Shown here piece after piece: positions 8,520 through 17,836 of a stretch of DNA of 64,000 nucleotides; positions within the stretch are counted from its first letter, which is position 1; each line of letters opens with the position of its first letter. Made by a program: the position numbers and the translations under genes. This DNA comes from Betaproteobacteria bacterium (lineage in GTDB: Bacteria; Pseudomonadota; Gammaproteobacteria; Burkholderiales; Casimicrobiaceae), in the NCBI GenBank assembly GCA_016717855.1, contig JADKEV010000001.1:62001-126000 (forward strand), in the 5' to 3' direction. The notes under the pieces were generated by a model. That model searched no databases. It had not been told where the DNA came from and worked only from the letters and a program-made list of their open reading frames with translations.

Positions 8520-10781
8520 ATGACCTCCCCACGACGTACCGAACGCGAAGTGTCCCGCACCCTGCGCCTCGACCGCGCAGCGCGCGGCGTCGATGAATTG
8601 CGCCGGGCGGCACTGGCGGCCGAGCAGGAGTTCGCGGCCCAGCTCGATGCGGTCGCGCCCGCGATGCGCGAAAGCGCCTACAACCTCGTCCACTATCTCG
8701 CCGTGCGACGACTCGACGTGCGCGAGTTGCAGAAAGAGCTGACGCAACTGGGCCTGAGTTCGCTCGGTCGCATGGAAGCGCACGTCATGGCGTCCCTGAA
8801 CGCGGTGCTCGAGGCGCTCCACGTCTTGCGCAATCAACCGGTGCCGAAGGAGATCGCCGAAGCGGCGCCGATCGGATTCGACAACGGCGACGCGCTGCTC
8901 TCCGAACACGCCGACGCGATCCTCGGACACCCGCGTCGCGGGCGGAGAACCCGGATCATGGTGACCATGCCCGGCGAAGCCGCGGACCAGCCGGCGCTGA
9001 TTCACGACCTGGTTGAAGCCGGCATGGATGTGATGCGCATCAACTGCGCTCACGACGATCCCAAGGTCTGGGGCCGGATGATCAAGCACCTGCGCCGTGC
9101 CGAGCGCGAAACGGGCAGCCGCTGCGCGCTGTCCTTCGACCTCGCCGGTCCGAAGCTGCGCACCGGCCCGATCGAATCCGGGCCGGCGGTCGCGAAGTGG
9201 CGGCCGGCGCGCGACCGGGTCGGGCGCGTGACCGAGCCGGCACGCGTGCGGTTCGTCGCGCGGATGCACGAGTCCGATGCCGACGACGCGACCATCCCCG
9301 TCGACGGCGACTTCACGAAAAAAGCCCGGCCGGGCGATACCATCCAGTTGACCGACACCCGCGGCCGCAAGCGCCTGCTGAAGGTCATCGAGGGCCGCGC
9401 CGGCGAATGTCTCTGCGAGACCGACACGACGGCATACGTCGTGCCGGGGACGCACCTCCTGCTGCGCCGGAAATCGCGGATCGTCGCGAAGGGCAGGGTC
9501 GGCGCGCTACCGGCGCTCGAACAGTGGATCGAATTGCGACCCGGCGACGCACTTGACGTGGTGCGTGGCGAGCAGCCCGGCAGGGACGCCCTGCATGATG
9601 ACGATGGCCGCGTCCTGGAACCGGCCTTCGTGTCCTGCCCCCTGCCCGAAGTGTTCGTGGGCGTTCGCGTCGGCGAGACCATCCTCTTCGACGACGGCAA
9701 GATCCGCGGCACGATACGCGGGGTTGCCGCAGACCGCCTTCAGGTTGAAATCACCGCGGTCGCCGGCGGTGCCGCGAAGCTCAGAGCCGAAAAAGGCATC
9801 AATCTGCCGGAGACCGACCTCGACCTGCCGGCGCTGACCGCCGGGGACGTCGAGGATCTGGCGTTCGTGGCGAAGCATGCGGATATGGTCGCGCTCTCCT
9901 TCGTCCAGCGCCCCGAGGACATCGACGCCCTGCTGGTCGAGATGGCCCGACTCTGCGTGCCGGGGCTGGGAACCGTGCTCAAGATCGAGACGCAGGCGGC
10001 ATTCAACTACCTGCCGACGCTGTTGCTCGTTGCCATGCGCAATCCGCCGGTCGCGGTCATGGTCGCGCGCGGCGATCTCGGCGTCGAGGTCGGCTTCGAG
10101 CGCCTGTCCGAGGTCCAGGAGGAAATCCTGTGGCTCTGCGAGGCGGCGCACGTGCCGGTCATCTGGGCGACGCAGGTGCTGGAATCGCTGGCCAAGGGCG
10201 GGATGCCCTCGCGCGCCGAGGTCACGGACGCCGCGATGGGCAGCCGCGCCGAGTGCGTGATGCTGAACAAGGGTCCGTACATCCGCGAGACGCTGCGCTT
10301 CCTGGTCGATGTGCTCGGGCGGATGGAGGAGCACCAGCACAAGAAGACCTCGCGGCTGCGCAAGCTTCGCGTGTCCGACCCGGCCCCGTCGCGCTCGCGG
10401 CGCGCCGCGGCGACCGCAAAGGCCGGCGATGAGCGTAGCCCCGTTGTTCCCCGGCTCGTCCCCGACCATGCCGTGGGTCGCGGGGCGCTCCCGGCCCCGG
10501 GTTTCAGGCGCCACCTCCTCTCTTGCTGCGCCTGCCCACCGTGCGGGGGCGACGAAAAGCTCGAGGCCCAGTCAGAGGGGCGGGGGCCGACCCACGCGAG
10601 GCTCCTCAGCGCCTTTCGACCCGCGGCATGCTTCAGCAAGCCGCCCGCAGGGCGAGAGCGGCAGCGGAGCGCAAGCCGACGGATCGAGCCGCTCAGGACC
10701 CGCAACCCGCCGGAAGTGCCTGCGGCGCAGGACGATGCGGCGCCGGGCGTCAGAGCGGTCGGCGCCTTCGGCGCAAGATAG
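8520..10781 (+). CDS. Pyruvate kinase-like protein with N-terminal extension
   Basis: About 140 residues of alpha-helical, Arg/Glu-rich extension precede a pyruvate kinase barrel. Visible family motifs are VMRINCAHDDP near residue 173 (substrate and K+ site), KLRTGP, VALSFVQRPEDI, VLKIETQAAFNYLP (usual KIEN) , VMVARGDLGVEVG near 514 and VIWATQVLESL. The usual C-terminal allosteric domain is missing; homology ends near residue 615 at HKKTSRLRKLR. The frame continues another 130 or so codons of Pro/Arg/Ala-rich text that looks untranslated. The B-domain region between KLRTGP and FDDGKIRG is unusually long. Start: ATG 8520; a GTG at 8472 is the alternative. Neither has a strong ribosome site. 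Confidence 0.78.
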   Translation: MTSPRRTEREVSRTLRLDRAARGVDELRRAALAAEQEFAAQLDAVAPAMRESAYNLVHYLAVRRLDVRELQKELTQLGLSSLGRMEAHVMASLNAVLEALHVLRNQPVPKEIAEAAPIGFDNGDALLSEHADAILGHPRRGRRTRIMVTMPGEAADQPALIHDLVEAGMDVMRINCAHDDPKVWGRMIKHLRRAERETGSRCALSFDLAGPKLRTGPIESGPAVAKWRPARDRVGRVTEPARVRFVARMHESDADDATIPVDGDFTKKARPGDTIQLTDTRGRKRLLKVIEGRAGECLCETDTTAYVVPGTHLLLRRKSRIVAKGRVGALPALEQWIELRPGDALDVVRGEQPGRDALHDDDGRVLEPAFVSCPLPEVFVGVRVGETILFDDGKIRGTIRGVAADRLQVEITAVAGGAAKLRAEKGINLPETDLDLPALTAGDVEDLAFVAKHADMVALSFVQRPEDIDALLVEMARLCVPGLGTVLKIETQAAFNYLPTLLLVAMRNPPVAVMVARGDLGVEVGFERLSEVQEEILWLCEAAHVPVIWATQVLESLAKGGMPSRAEVTDAAMGSRAECVMLNKGPYIRETLRFLVDVLGRMEEHQHKKTSRLRKLRVSDPAPSRSRRAAATAKAGDERSPVVPRLVPDHAVGRGALPAPGFRRHLLSCCACPPCGGDEKLEAQSEGRGPTHARLLSAFRPAACFSKPPAGRERQRSASRRIEPLRTRNPPEVPAAQDDAAPGVRAVGAFGAR

Positions 10782-10808
10782 GGAACCCGGCAGACGAGCC
10801 GGCAAGCC
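10370..10808. other. Doubtful 3' tail of the pyruvate kinase frame
   Basis: The open frame runs to 10781, but after about 10370 the translation loses family similarity and turns into Ser/Arg/Pro-rich text with Cys clusters (CCACPPCGG), unlike the upstream codon use. A one-base error would end the gene at a TGA near 10427. If so, about 370 bp before the convergent PHP-glycosyltransferase gene are spacer. I see no other gene here. Confidence 0.45.
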
Positions 10809-13502
10809 TCAGGCGTGCTCGCCGGCGATGGCCATCGCCCGTGCATCCGCCGCCGTGACCGCCAGCGGCTCATTGGCGGCCACCGGGCTGCTGATCTTGA
10901 CCGCTGCGCCATCTGCGGACGAGGCGCCTGCGCCGGGCCGCGCGGCCGCGCGCTTCTTCTTGCGCAGTTGACGCCGGTAGGCCTCGGAATCGAGCACCGC
11001 CGTGAACGGCTCGTCCACGCGATTGACCTCGGCGTACGCGCGCGCCGCCCTCCCCATCTCGATGCGGAGGCTGCCATCCATGAGTTGCAGCATGGCGGAC
11101 TGCAGGCCGCGCACGTCGTGGCCGCGCACCATGATGCCGGTGACGCCGTCCTGCATCAGTTCGGCGGGCCCGCCGATGTCGGTCACAATGACCGGCAAGC
11201 CGGAGGCCTGCGCCTCCAGCGGCGCGTTGCCCCAGGTGTCCGTGGTGCTGGGGAATACCTTCACATCGCAGGAAGCGAGCGCGGTGGCGAGTTCCTCGCC
11301 CTGCAGGTAGCCGGTGAACGTCGCGGGCAACCCCTGCAGCAGATCCTGCAGGGCCGCACGATAGGGGCCGTCGCCGATGACGATCAGGTGCGCGTCCTCC
11401 CGGCTCTCGCGCAGGGTACGGTAGGCTTGCGCCAGCAGGTGCAGGTTCTTTTCGATGGCCACCCGGCCGATGTAGAGGAACTTGACCGCGTCGGGCGCGA
11501 TGCCAAACCGCTGCCAATAGGTGTCCACGCGCTTGTCCGGCCGGAAACGGTCGACGTCCACCCAGCGGTCGAGGACGAGCAGCTTGCGATTGCGCAGGCC
11601 GCGCTTGTGCAGCAGGTTCGCCACGAACTTCGAGGGCACGAGCATCTCGTCGACCGAGTGGTAGAACAGGATCATGTACTTCCAGGCGATGGCCTCGAGG
11701 CTCACGTCCTTGGTGTAGTTCTCGACGTACTCCGGAATGCTGGTGTGATAGGTGGCCGCGGTCTCGATCTGCAGCAGCTTGGCCGCCACCAGCCCGACCA
11801 GGCCGACCACCCCCGGTGTGCTGATCTGCATCTTCGTGAAACCCGATTCCTGCAGATACTTGAGCAGGTCCAGCATCGGGGGGAAGTAGATCTGCAGGCC
11901 GTCGTACTCGGGGAAATCGAGGTTCGCCAGCGCGGTGAACAGCTTGAGGCGGCCGAGTTCGACAAAGCGGCGCACCTCCGGATCCTGCATCCGTTTGTCC
12001 ATCTCATCGGCCGCAATGCAGGTCACGACGGTGAAGTCGATCTCGCGGCGGATCGCCTCGCGGATCATGCGCTTGATGCTGATCGATACTCCGTTGACAT
12101 CGAAAAAAGTGTCGGTCAGGAGCACGACCTTCTGCGGCTCGCGTACGGTAAACGCCCGGCGCACATCGCGCGCGATCTGGCAATCCGAGCTCTGCTGCAT
12201 GAACGCGATGAGATACGGCAGCGACACGAACAGGTTCGACGATATGAGCGCCACGGCCTCCTTGATGGCCGTGACCAGGTTCATCGACTCGGTCCGCTGG
12301 AGGTTCCGGACGTAGTGGGCGAAGATGCGATTGACGACGGTCTTCACCACGAGGAAGATCCGGTCGTCCGTTGCGGCGGCAGCCGCCAGCTCCGCGCGAA
12401 AACCCGCGTCGGTCAGCATCCGGCAGAGCTCCGCCTCCAGCACGGCCTCGAACGGCAGCGATCGATCCGGGCGCGAAAGCGTCCTCTTGATGCCGCCGAG
12501 CCAGAGCCGCGCCTGGAACGAGAGTCTGTCGACCGCGCTGCGGTTGTCGGCATCGAAGACCAGGCGCAGCAGCGATTGCATCGTGGCGCCGACGCTGACG
12601 GGCTTGGCCGCGGCCTTGCCGCCGCCCTTGCCGGAGGGCTGCATGCCGCCTTCATAGAGCAGTTTCAGAAGCGAGTGCGCAATGGTGATCGGCCCGCCAT
12701 GGCCGCCGTGCGGACGGCTGGTCCGCGCGCGTATCGATTCGACCAGGGCGTTGGCGGTGACCGCGCCGCCATGCACTTCGAATTCGGTCCAGGTCTGCCC
12801 GGGATTGATCCCCGAATGGTCGTCCGATCCGCCCACGACGGACTTGAGCCAGGGCGTCGGCCCCTTGGGGGCGATGTCGTGGACATTGGCGAGGCGCTCG
12901 ATTGTCCCGCGATCCAGGCCCCGGACGATGTCGCCGGTCAGGTCGTTGATGGCCCGGGTGCGCGCGCCGTTGTGCACTTCCAGGCAGTTGCACAGCAGCA
13001 GCGCCTTCTCGATGTGCTCGACCGTCAGCGAGCCCTCGCGGCCGTAGGGGCGGTTCTGCGTGCTCATCAGCGGGTGGGTCATGAAGTACGCCAGCTTGTT
13101 GCCCGCCGGGCGCTGGGCCTCGAAGGCAATCTCCCGGTCGACGTAGGCCACCATTTCGTAGACGTTTCCGCGCAGGCGGTTGACCTCGGCGAACTGTGCT
13201 TCGGTCATGTTGGCGACGGTGATGTGTATGTTGCACCCGTCCTCCGGGAACGTGGTCGTCATCTCCGCGCTGATGAAGACATCCGGCAGGCCGCGGTCCA
13301 GCATTTCGCGCACGCCATCGATCGAGTTGTGATCGGTGAGCGTGACCAGCGCCATGCCGCGGCGCTTGAGCATGTGATAGAGCTTGATCGGGTCCGAATA
13401 GGACTCGGGGATGGCGAGGCTGTTCGCGGCGTAATAGTCGGTTACGTTGGAGGCGTAGGAGTGCAGGTGGAAGTCAATCCGGCCAGTCGTGCCTTCGATC
13501 AT
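10809..13502 (-). CDS. PHP metallo-phosphoesterase domain fused to a GT4 glycosyltransferase
   Basis: 897 residues. The N-terminal PHP domain (about 1-270) has the metal motifs DFHLHSYAS, TLTDHNSIDG, ISAEMTTTFPEDG and GGSDDHSG. A helical linker without a recognised fold follows (about 280-450). The C-terminal part (about 455-860) is a GT-B glycosyltransferase of the GT4 type: KVVLLTDTFFDVNGVS, FLYIGRVAIEKNLHLLAQAY, LIVIGDGPYRAAL, FPSTTDTWGNAPLEAQASGL. A nucleotide-sugar transferase joined to a phosphoesterase could act on glycolipid or phosphoglycan intermediates; that role is inferred. It is a single gene divergent from the small membrane protein at 13707 and convergent with pyruvate kinase. 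The C-terminus is Ala-rich. Confidence 0.88.
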   Translation of the reverse strand: MIEGTTGRIDFHLHSYASNVTDYYAANSLAIPESYSDPIKLYHMLKRRGMALVTLTDHNSIDGVREMLDRGLPDVFISAEMTTTFPEDGCNIHITVANMTEAQFAEVNRLRGNVYEMVAYVDREIAFEAQRPAGNKLAYFMTHPLMSTQNRPYGREGSLTVEHIEKALLLCNCLEVHNGARTRAINDLTGDIVRGLDRGTIERLANVHDIAPKGPTPWLKSVVGGSDDHSGINPGQTWTEFEVHGGAVTANALVESIRARTSRPHGGHGGPITIAHSLLKLLYEGGMQPSGKGGGKAAAKPVSVGATMQSLLRLVFDADNRSAVDRLSFQARLWLGGIKRTLSRPDRSLPFEAVLEAELCRMLTDAGFRAELAAAAATDDRIFLVVKTVVNRIFAHYVRNLQRTESMNLVTAIKEAVALISSNLFVSLPYLIAFMQQSSDCQIARDVRRAFTVREPQKVVLLTDTFFDVNGVSISIKRMIREAIRREIDFTVVTCIAADEMDKRMQDPEVRRFVELGRLKLFTALANLDFPEYDGLQIYFPPMLDLLKYLQESGFTKMQISTPGVVGLVGLVAAKLLQIETAATYHTSIPEYVENYTKDVSLEAIAWKYMILFYHSVDEMLVPSKFVANLLHKRGLRNRKLLVLDRWVDVDRFRPDKRVDTYWQRFGIAPDAVKFLYIGRVAIEKNLHLLAQAYRTLRESREDAHLIVIGDGPYRAALQDLLQGLPATFTGYLQGEELATALASCDVKVFPSTTDTWGNAPLEAQASGLPVIVTDIGGPAELMQDGVTGIMVRGHDVRGLQSAMLQLMDGSLRIEMGRAARAYAEVNRVDEPFTAVLDSEAYRRQLRKKKRAAARPGAGASSADGAAVKISSPVAANEPLAVTAADARAMAIAGEHA

Positions 13503-13706
13503 GTCGTTCCTCGAGGTTGCCCGTCGACTTCTTGCAGGCAGATGTGCAACTTGACCAAAACCAGATGACAGGCCGGAGTCAGTTTCACTGTATTTTCGGG
13601 TCAGTTGCCCGCGCCGGTTTCATCGAACTGTCACGAAACGGGGCTATACGTGTCTTCGTGCTGCCGCAGTCCTGGCACCCGAACCTCAACGACACGGGAG
13701 AACGCA

Positions 13707-14321
13707 ATGAGTGGATTCATGGCCGCGCTCAGGGAGCAGCGCTGGGATGACCATCGCTACTACCATCACAGCCGCATCAACCAGACCCTGCACCTGATCA
13801 GTGCCTGCAGTTTCGTCGTCGGCTACGTGCTGCTGTTCCAAGCCCCGGCGATGGCCGCGCTGGTTTGCTGGCTGGTCGGCATGCTGACCCGCCAGAGCGG
13901 GCACTTCTTCTTCGAGCCGAAAGGGTACGACGAGATCAACCAGGCGACGCATGAACACAAGGAAGAGATCAAGGTCGGCTACAACCTGCGCCGCAAGGTG
14001 GTGCTGATGGCGATCTGGGCAGTCTCCCCGCTCGCGCTCTGGTTCGACCCGACACTGGTCGGGCTCTTTCCGCAGCCGGTCGATGCGCTGGACTACGTGA
14101 ACAATGTCGGACTGCTGTGGCTGGCCATAGGCGTGGGCGGCCTGCTGTTCCGGACCTTTCACCTCTTCCTGCTGCGGGACGTGCAGACCGGCCTGGTGTG
14201 GTTCACGAAGATCCTCACCGATCCGTTCCACGACATCATTCTGTACCACCGCGCCCCGCTGTACCTGCTGCGCGGCGAGATGCTCGATCCAGGCAGCTCG
14301 AAGCACAACGTGGCGGCCTAG
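13707..14321 (+). CDS. Small polytopic membrane protein, possibly DUF962/Mpo1-like
   Basis: 204 residues with about four hydrophobic segments. The N-terminal half has HHSRINQTLHLIS and GHFFFEPKGYDE. The spacing of His, Asn, His and then GHxxxEP recalls the DUF962/Mpo1 family, whose yeast member is an iron-dependent oxygenase of 2-hydroxy fatty acids. The match is by eye and weak. The start ATG 13707 has GGGAG at 13696-13700. It is divergent from the PHP-glycosyltransferase gene and next to phospholipid and glycosyl-transfer genes, which fits a lipid-related role. Confidence 0.6.
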   Translation: MSGFMAALREQRWDDHRYYHHSRINQTLHLISACSFVVGYVLLFQAPAMAALVCWLVGMLTRQSGHFFFEPKGYDEINQATHEHKEEIKVGYNLRRKVVLMAIWAVSPLALWFDPTLVGLFPQPVDALDYVNNVGLLWLAIGVGGLLFRTFHLFLLRDVQTGLVWFTKILTDPFHDIILYHRAPLYLLRGEMLDPGSSKHNVAA

Positions 14322-14372
14322 CGCCGCGGACCTCCGGGCGGATACCCGGGCGTCATTCGGCGCCAGGGTTCC

Positions 14373-14393
14373 GCGGGGTCCTCCCGACCCCGC
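14373..14393. terminator. Hairpin between convergent genes
   Basis: GCGGGGTC, loop CTCCC, GACCCCGC: a perfect 8-bp GC stem in the 106-bp gap between two convergent genes. No U-tract follows on either strand, so termination is only suggested. Confidence 0.35.
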
Positions 14394-14427
14394 CGCTTCG
14401 GTCGAAGAACGACCGGCGGCCTGGCGA

Positions 14428-16014
14428 TCACTTGAACCGATGAGCGATCAATTCACGCAGGATCCGGCGCCTGATCGACTTGTTCGAGGCGCGCTCATCG
14501 CGCCACCACCAGCCGTCGCGCTGCATGGCCTGCGCGCCGGCGACGAACCGCTCGAGCACCTCGGCGAATTGTTCGTCGGTGTAGTTGAGGCTGAAGATCA
14601 GGCGCCCGCTGCCGACCCAGCTCAATGCCAGGCCCGCCGCGCGCAGGTAGTACTGGAGCATCCAGTTGTAGCGGCCGGGCTCGGTGTAGAGCACCGTCCA
14701 GATGCTCGACAGACTGGCCACCCGGACCGGCAGCCCTTCGTCGCGCAGCCGGCGGTTGAACCGGTCGGCGCGATCGGTCCAGACCCGGTCGATGTTCGCG
14801 TAGAGGGCCGCGGCTTCCGGCGTCTCCAGATGATCGAGAAACGCGTCCATCGCGCCCATGACATAAGGATGGGAATTGAACGTGCCCCGGGCGAAGCAGA
14901 TGTCGGCGGGCCGGTCGTCGCGAAACCGCTTCATCCACGCGTGCTTGCCGCAGACCACGCCGACAGGAAGGCCGCCGCCGAGGGTCTTGCCGTAGGTCAC
15001 GATGTCCGCGCGCACGCCGAAGTACTCCTGGGCGCCGCCGCGGGCAAGACGAAAGCCCACGAACACCTCGTCGAAGATCAGCGCGATGTTGCGCTCGGTG
15101 CAGACCTTGCGCAGCTTCCCCAGCCAGGCAGCATAAGCAGCCCGATCGAATGCGGCGCGCCGCGAGCTGTCGACCAGCGCCGAATCGCCCGGCGCCCCGG
15201 CGTTCGGATGCAGGGCCTGCAGCGGATTGACCAGCACGCAGGCGATGTCGCGGCGGCTGGACAGAACCTTCAACGCGCGCTAACTCATGTCCTCCAGCGT
15301 ATAGGTTTCGCGCGCCGGCTGCGGGTTGCCCACGCCCGGCTGCACGTCGCCCCACCAGCCGTGGTAGGCGCCGCAGAACCGGACCAGGTGCGAGCGGCCG
15401 GTATGGTAACGGGCCAGCCGCACCGCCTGCATCACCGCCTCGGTGCCGGACATATGGAACGAGACTTCGTCGAGCCCGGAGATCGCCTTCAGCCGGGCGA
15501 CGTTCTTCGCCACCACCGGATGGTAGGCCCCCAGGATCGGGCCGAGTTCCCGCACCCGCTCCGCGCCGCGCTCGATGCAGTCCTTGTAGAAATCGACGCC
15601 GAACACGTTCACCCCGTAGGAGCCGGTCAGGTCGAACAGTCGGTTGCCGTCGAGGTCGGTGACTGTCACGCCCTCGGCCGACGCCAGAAACGATCCGCCG
15701 TTGAGATGCTTGCGCACATGACGGCTGAACTGGAACGGGACGCGATAGCTCGCCGTGAACTGCAGGTCGGAGATCGAGCCGGCGACGTCCGCGGTGAGGG
15801 CGGCGGACTTGGCAAAGCGCTCGCCGTAAAGCGCGGAGAGTCGCGCGAATCCGGACCGGCGAGTTGCGGCGACGGCTTCGGGCGCGTGATCGGCGGTGAA
15901 GAACTCCTCCTCGCCGAATTCATAGAACGGCAACAGGCTGGCGACCCGCCGGGATATCCGCGCGTGCCCGGCGAGCGAGCGGTGCTTGGCCCGCGACAAC
16001 TGGATGCGCGTCAC
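14428..16014 (-). pseudogene. Class III aminotransferase (glutamate-1-semialdehyde aminomutase-like), in-frame amber stop
   Basis: PLP-dependent class III aminotransferase read in a single frame but interrupted by a TAG at 15280-15282. The upstream part holds FDLTGSYGVNVFGVDFYK, FHMSGTEAVMQAVRLAR and FCGAYHGWWGDVQ. The downstream part holds LIFDEVFVGFRL and the catalytic lysine in IVTYGKTLGGGLPVG. The halves join exactly (EDMS, stop, RALKVLSSRRDIACVL), so one substitution explains the break. The start is uncertain; I use GTG 16014, since the frame extends to 16134 without homology. It is divergent from psd. It could be a sequencing error, a real nonsense mutation or, less likely, readthrough. 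Reaction and substrate cannot be told from sequence. Confidence 0.78.
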
Positions 16015-16118
16015 CAAGTCCCGGCAGCGCGACAAGCGATGCCACCGTACCCAGGATGTACCACACGAGCAGTTCCTCCTTGATTCCTCCAGGCCTTCTG
16101 ATACAGGATGCATATGAC

Positions 16119-17012
16119 ATGCTGATGACGACACTGCGCACGACGGTTCTGCAATTGCTGCAGCAGGAGCGGCTCAATTTCCTGCTCACCAATCGCATTC
16201 CGCGCCGCGCGGCGACGATATTCATGGGCTGGTTTTCGCGGATCGAGCAGCCGTTGGTGGCCGCCCTGTCGATCGGCATCTGGCGGCTTTTCGCCGACCT
16301 GCGCCTCGACGAGGCCAAGAAGGAGCGCTTTGTCAGCATGCACGACTGCTTTACCCGTGAACTCAAGCCGGGAGCGCGGCCGGTCGACCCGGATCCCGCG
16401 GTACTCGCCAGCCCCTGCGATGGCATCGTCGGTGCCTGCGGCCGGATCGACGGTGTTCGGCTCTTCCAGGCCAAGGGCTATCCGTACACGCTGCCCGAGC
16501 TGCTCGGCGACCCCGACCTGGCCCGGCGCTACGCCAACGGAACCTATGCCACGATCCGGATCACGTCGAGCATGTACCACCGGTTTCACGCGCCGCTGGA
16601 CTGCCGGGTACGACAGGTCGACTACCTATCCGGCGACACCTGGAACGTCAATCCGATCGCGCTCAAGCGCGTCGAGAAGCTGTTCTGCAGGAACGAGCGG
16701 GCCGTGATCCGGATCGAGCGGGTCCCGGGCGGCACGCAGCTTCTGCTGGTCCCGGTTGCGGCGATCCTGGTGGCCGGCATCCGCCTGCACTTTCTCGACG
16801 TGCTGCTCCATCTGCGATACCGGGGCCCGCACCGGATGGATTGCGACGCCTCACTCCGGAAGGGCGAAGAGATGGGGTGGTTTCAGCACGGCTCGACGAT
16901 TCTCGTGATTGCGCCGCCCGGGTTTGCGCTCCGCGACGGCGTTGCCGAGGGGAGCGGAATCCTCGTCGGGCAGGCACTGATGGAAGTGCGCCAGGCACGC
17001 CTGGCGCTGTGA
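16119..17012 (+). CDS. psd: Phosphatidylserine decarboxylase
   Basis: 297 residues. It converts phosphatidylserine to phosphatidylethanolamine at the inner membrane. The pyruvoyl-generating GST motif is at FQHGSTILVIAPPG near the C-terminus. Other family marks are FTRELKPGARPVD, SPCDGIVGACGRI, ITSSMYHRFHAP and DYLSGDTWNVNP. Length fits the proenzyme (alpha and beta chains made by self-cleavage at the Ser). ATG 16119 is chosen because a short AGGA lies upstream; ATG 16125 is possible. A GT2 gene follows after 6 bp, so the two are probably co-transcribed. It is a long-form Psd distinct from the short archaetidylserine type. Confidence 0.93.
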   Translation: MLMTTLRTTVLQLLQQERLNFLLTNRIPRRAATIFMGWFSRIEQPLVAALSIGIWRLFADLRLDEAKKERFVSMHDCFTRELKPGARPVDPDPAVLASPCDGIVGACGRIDGVRLFQAKGYPYTLPELLGDPDLARRYANGTYATIRITSSMYHRFHAPLDCRVRQVDYLSGDTWNVNPIALKRVEKLFCRNERAVIRIERVPGGTQLLLVPVAAILVAGIRLHFLDVLLHLRYRGPHRMDCDASLRKGEEMGWFQHGSTILVIAPPGFALRDGVAEGSGILVGQALMEVRQARLAL

Positions 17013-17018
17013 CCGCTC

Positions 17019-17732
17019 ATGGGAATCTCCTGCATCATCTGCGCCTACAACGAGGCGCCCAGGATAGGCGCCGTCCTCGCGGCCGTTGTGACGCATCCAC
17101 TTGTCGACGAAGTCATCGTCGTCGACGACGGGTCCACCGATGGCACGGCAGTTACGGTGCGCGGATTTCCGACGGTGCGGCTGATCTCCTACGTGCCCAA
17201 CAGGGGGAAGAGCTTCGCGATGGCGGCCGGTGTTGCCGCCGCGAAGAACGCGACGCTCATGCTGCTCGATGCCGATCTGAAGGGCCTCACCGCCCAAGAT
17301 GTGGGCGCACTGGCCGAGCCGGTACTGTCCGGACGAGCGGACCTCGGCATCAGCCTCAGGGAGAACAGCCTTCGCATCTTCCGGCTCCTGGGACTCGATT
17401 TCGTTTCCGGCGAGCGCGTGTTTCAGAAAGAACTTCTGAGCGAGGCGCTCGCCGAGATACGGGAATTGCCGAGGTTCGGCATAGAAGTCTTCATGAATGA
17501 ACGCATCATCGCGCGACAGCTTTCGATCGCGGTGGTGCGCTGGAGCCGGGTGGCGCAGGCGCGAAAAGCCGAAAAGCTGGGCCTGTGGAAGGGAACGATG
17601 GCTGAATTCCGCATGCTGCGAGATCTCGGTCGAGTCAAGGGACCTCTTGCCATGGTCCTGCAGATGTCCAGGATGCGAACGCTACGAATCCCCGACAATC
17701 CCCGGGCGCCGGCCGAAGAACGGCAACCCTGA
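17019..17732 (+). CDS. Family 2 glycosyltransferase
   Basis: 237 residues with a GT-A fold: CIICAYNEAPRIGAVL, EVIVVDDGSTDGT, LISYVPNRGKSFAMAAG and the metal-binding LMLLDADLKGL. It lacks transmembrane helices, so it is a soluble or membrane-peripheral transferase, similar in size to dolichyl/undecaprenyl-phosphate sugar synthases. It is 6 bp after psd and convergent with a GT39-like membrane transferase, which would use a lipid-linked sugar of the kind a GT2 makes. That link is inference. Acceptor unknown. Confidence 0.88.
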   Translation: MGISCIICAYNEAPRIGAVLAAVVTHPLVDEVIVVDDGSTDGTAVTVRGFPTVRLISYVPNRGKSFAMAAGVAAAKNATLMLLDADLKGLTAQDVGALAEPVLSGRADLGISLRENSLRIFRLLGLDFVSGERVFQKELLSEALAEIRELPRFGIEVFMNERIIARQLSIAVVRWSRVAQARKAEKLGLWKGTMAEFRMLRDLGRVKGPLAMVLQMSRMRTLRIPDNPRAPAEERQP

Positions 17733-17836
17733 GCCCGAGCCGCCGGAGTCCCGAGGCGCAAAAGCTATCGCCTGCGCAGTGTTTCCCGCTTCGTCGCACA
17801 GTCCCCCCACCTCCCGCCTGAACGCCCACGCGCCAC

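Noticed and set aside
10815..13568. Open frame of over 900 codons opposite the PHP-glycosyltransferase gene
   Set aside because: Mirror frame of a well-supported gene, rich in Arg/His/Gln and without family motifs.
15280..15282. Selenocysteine or pyrrolysine reading of the in-frame stop in the aminotransferase
   Set aside because: TAG is not a Sec codon, no pyl genes are seen, and the position is not catalytic.
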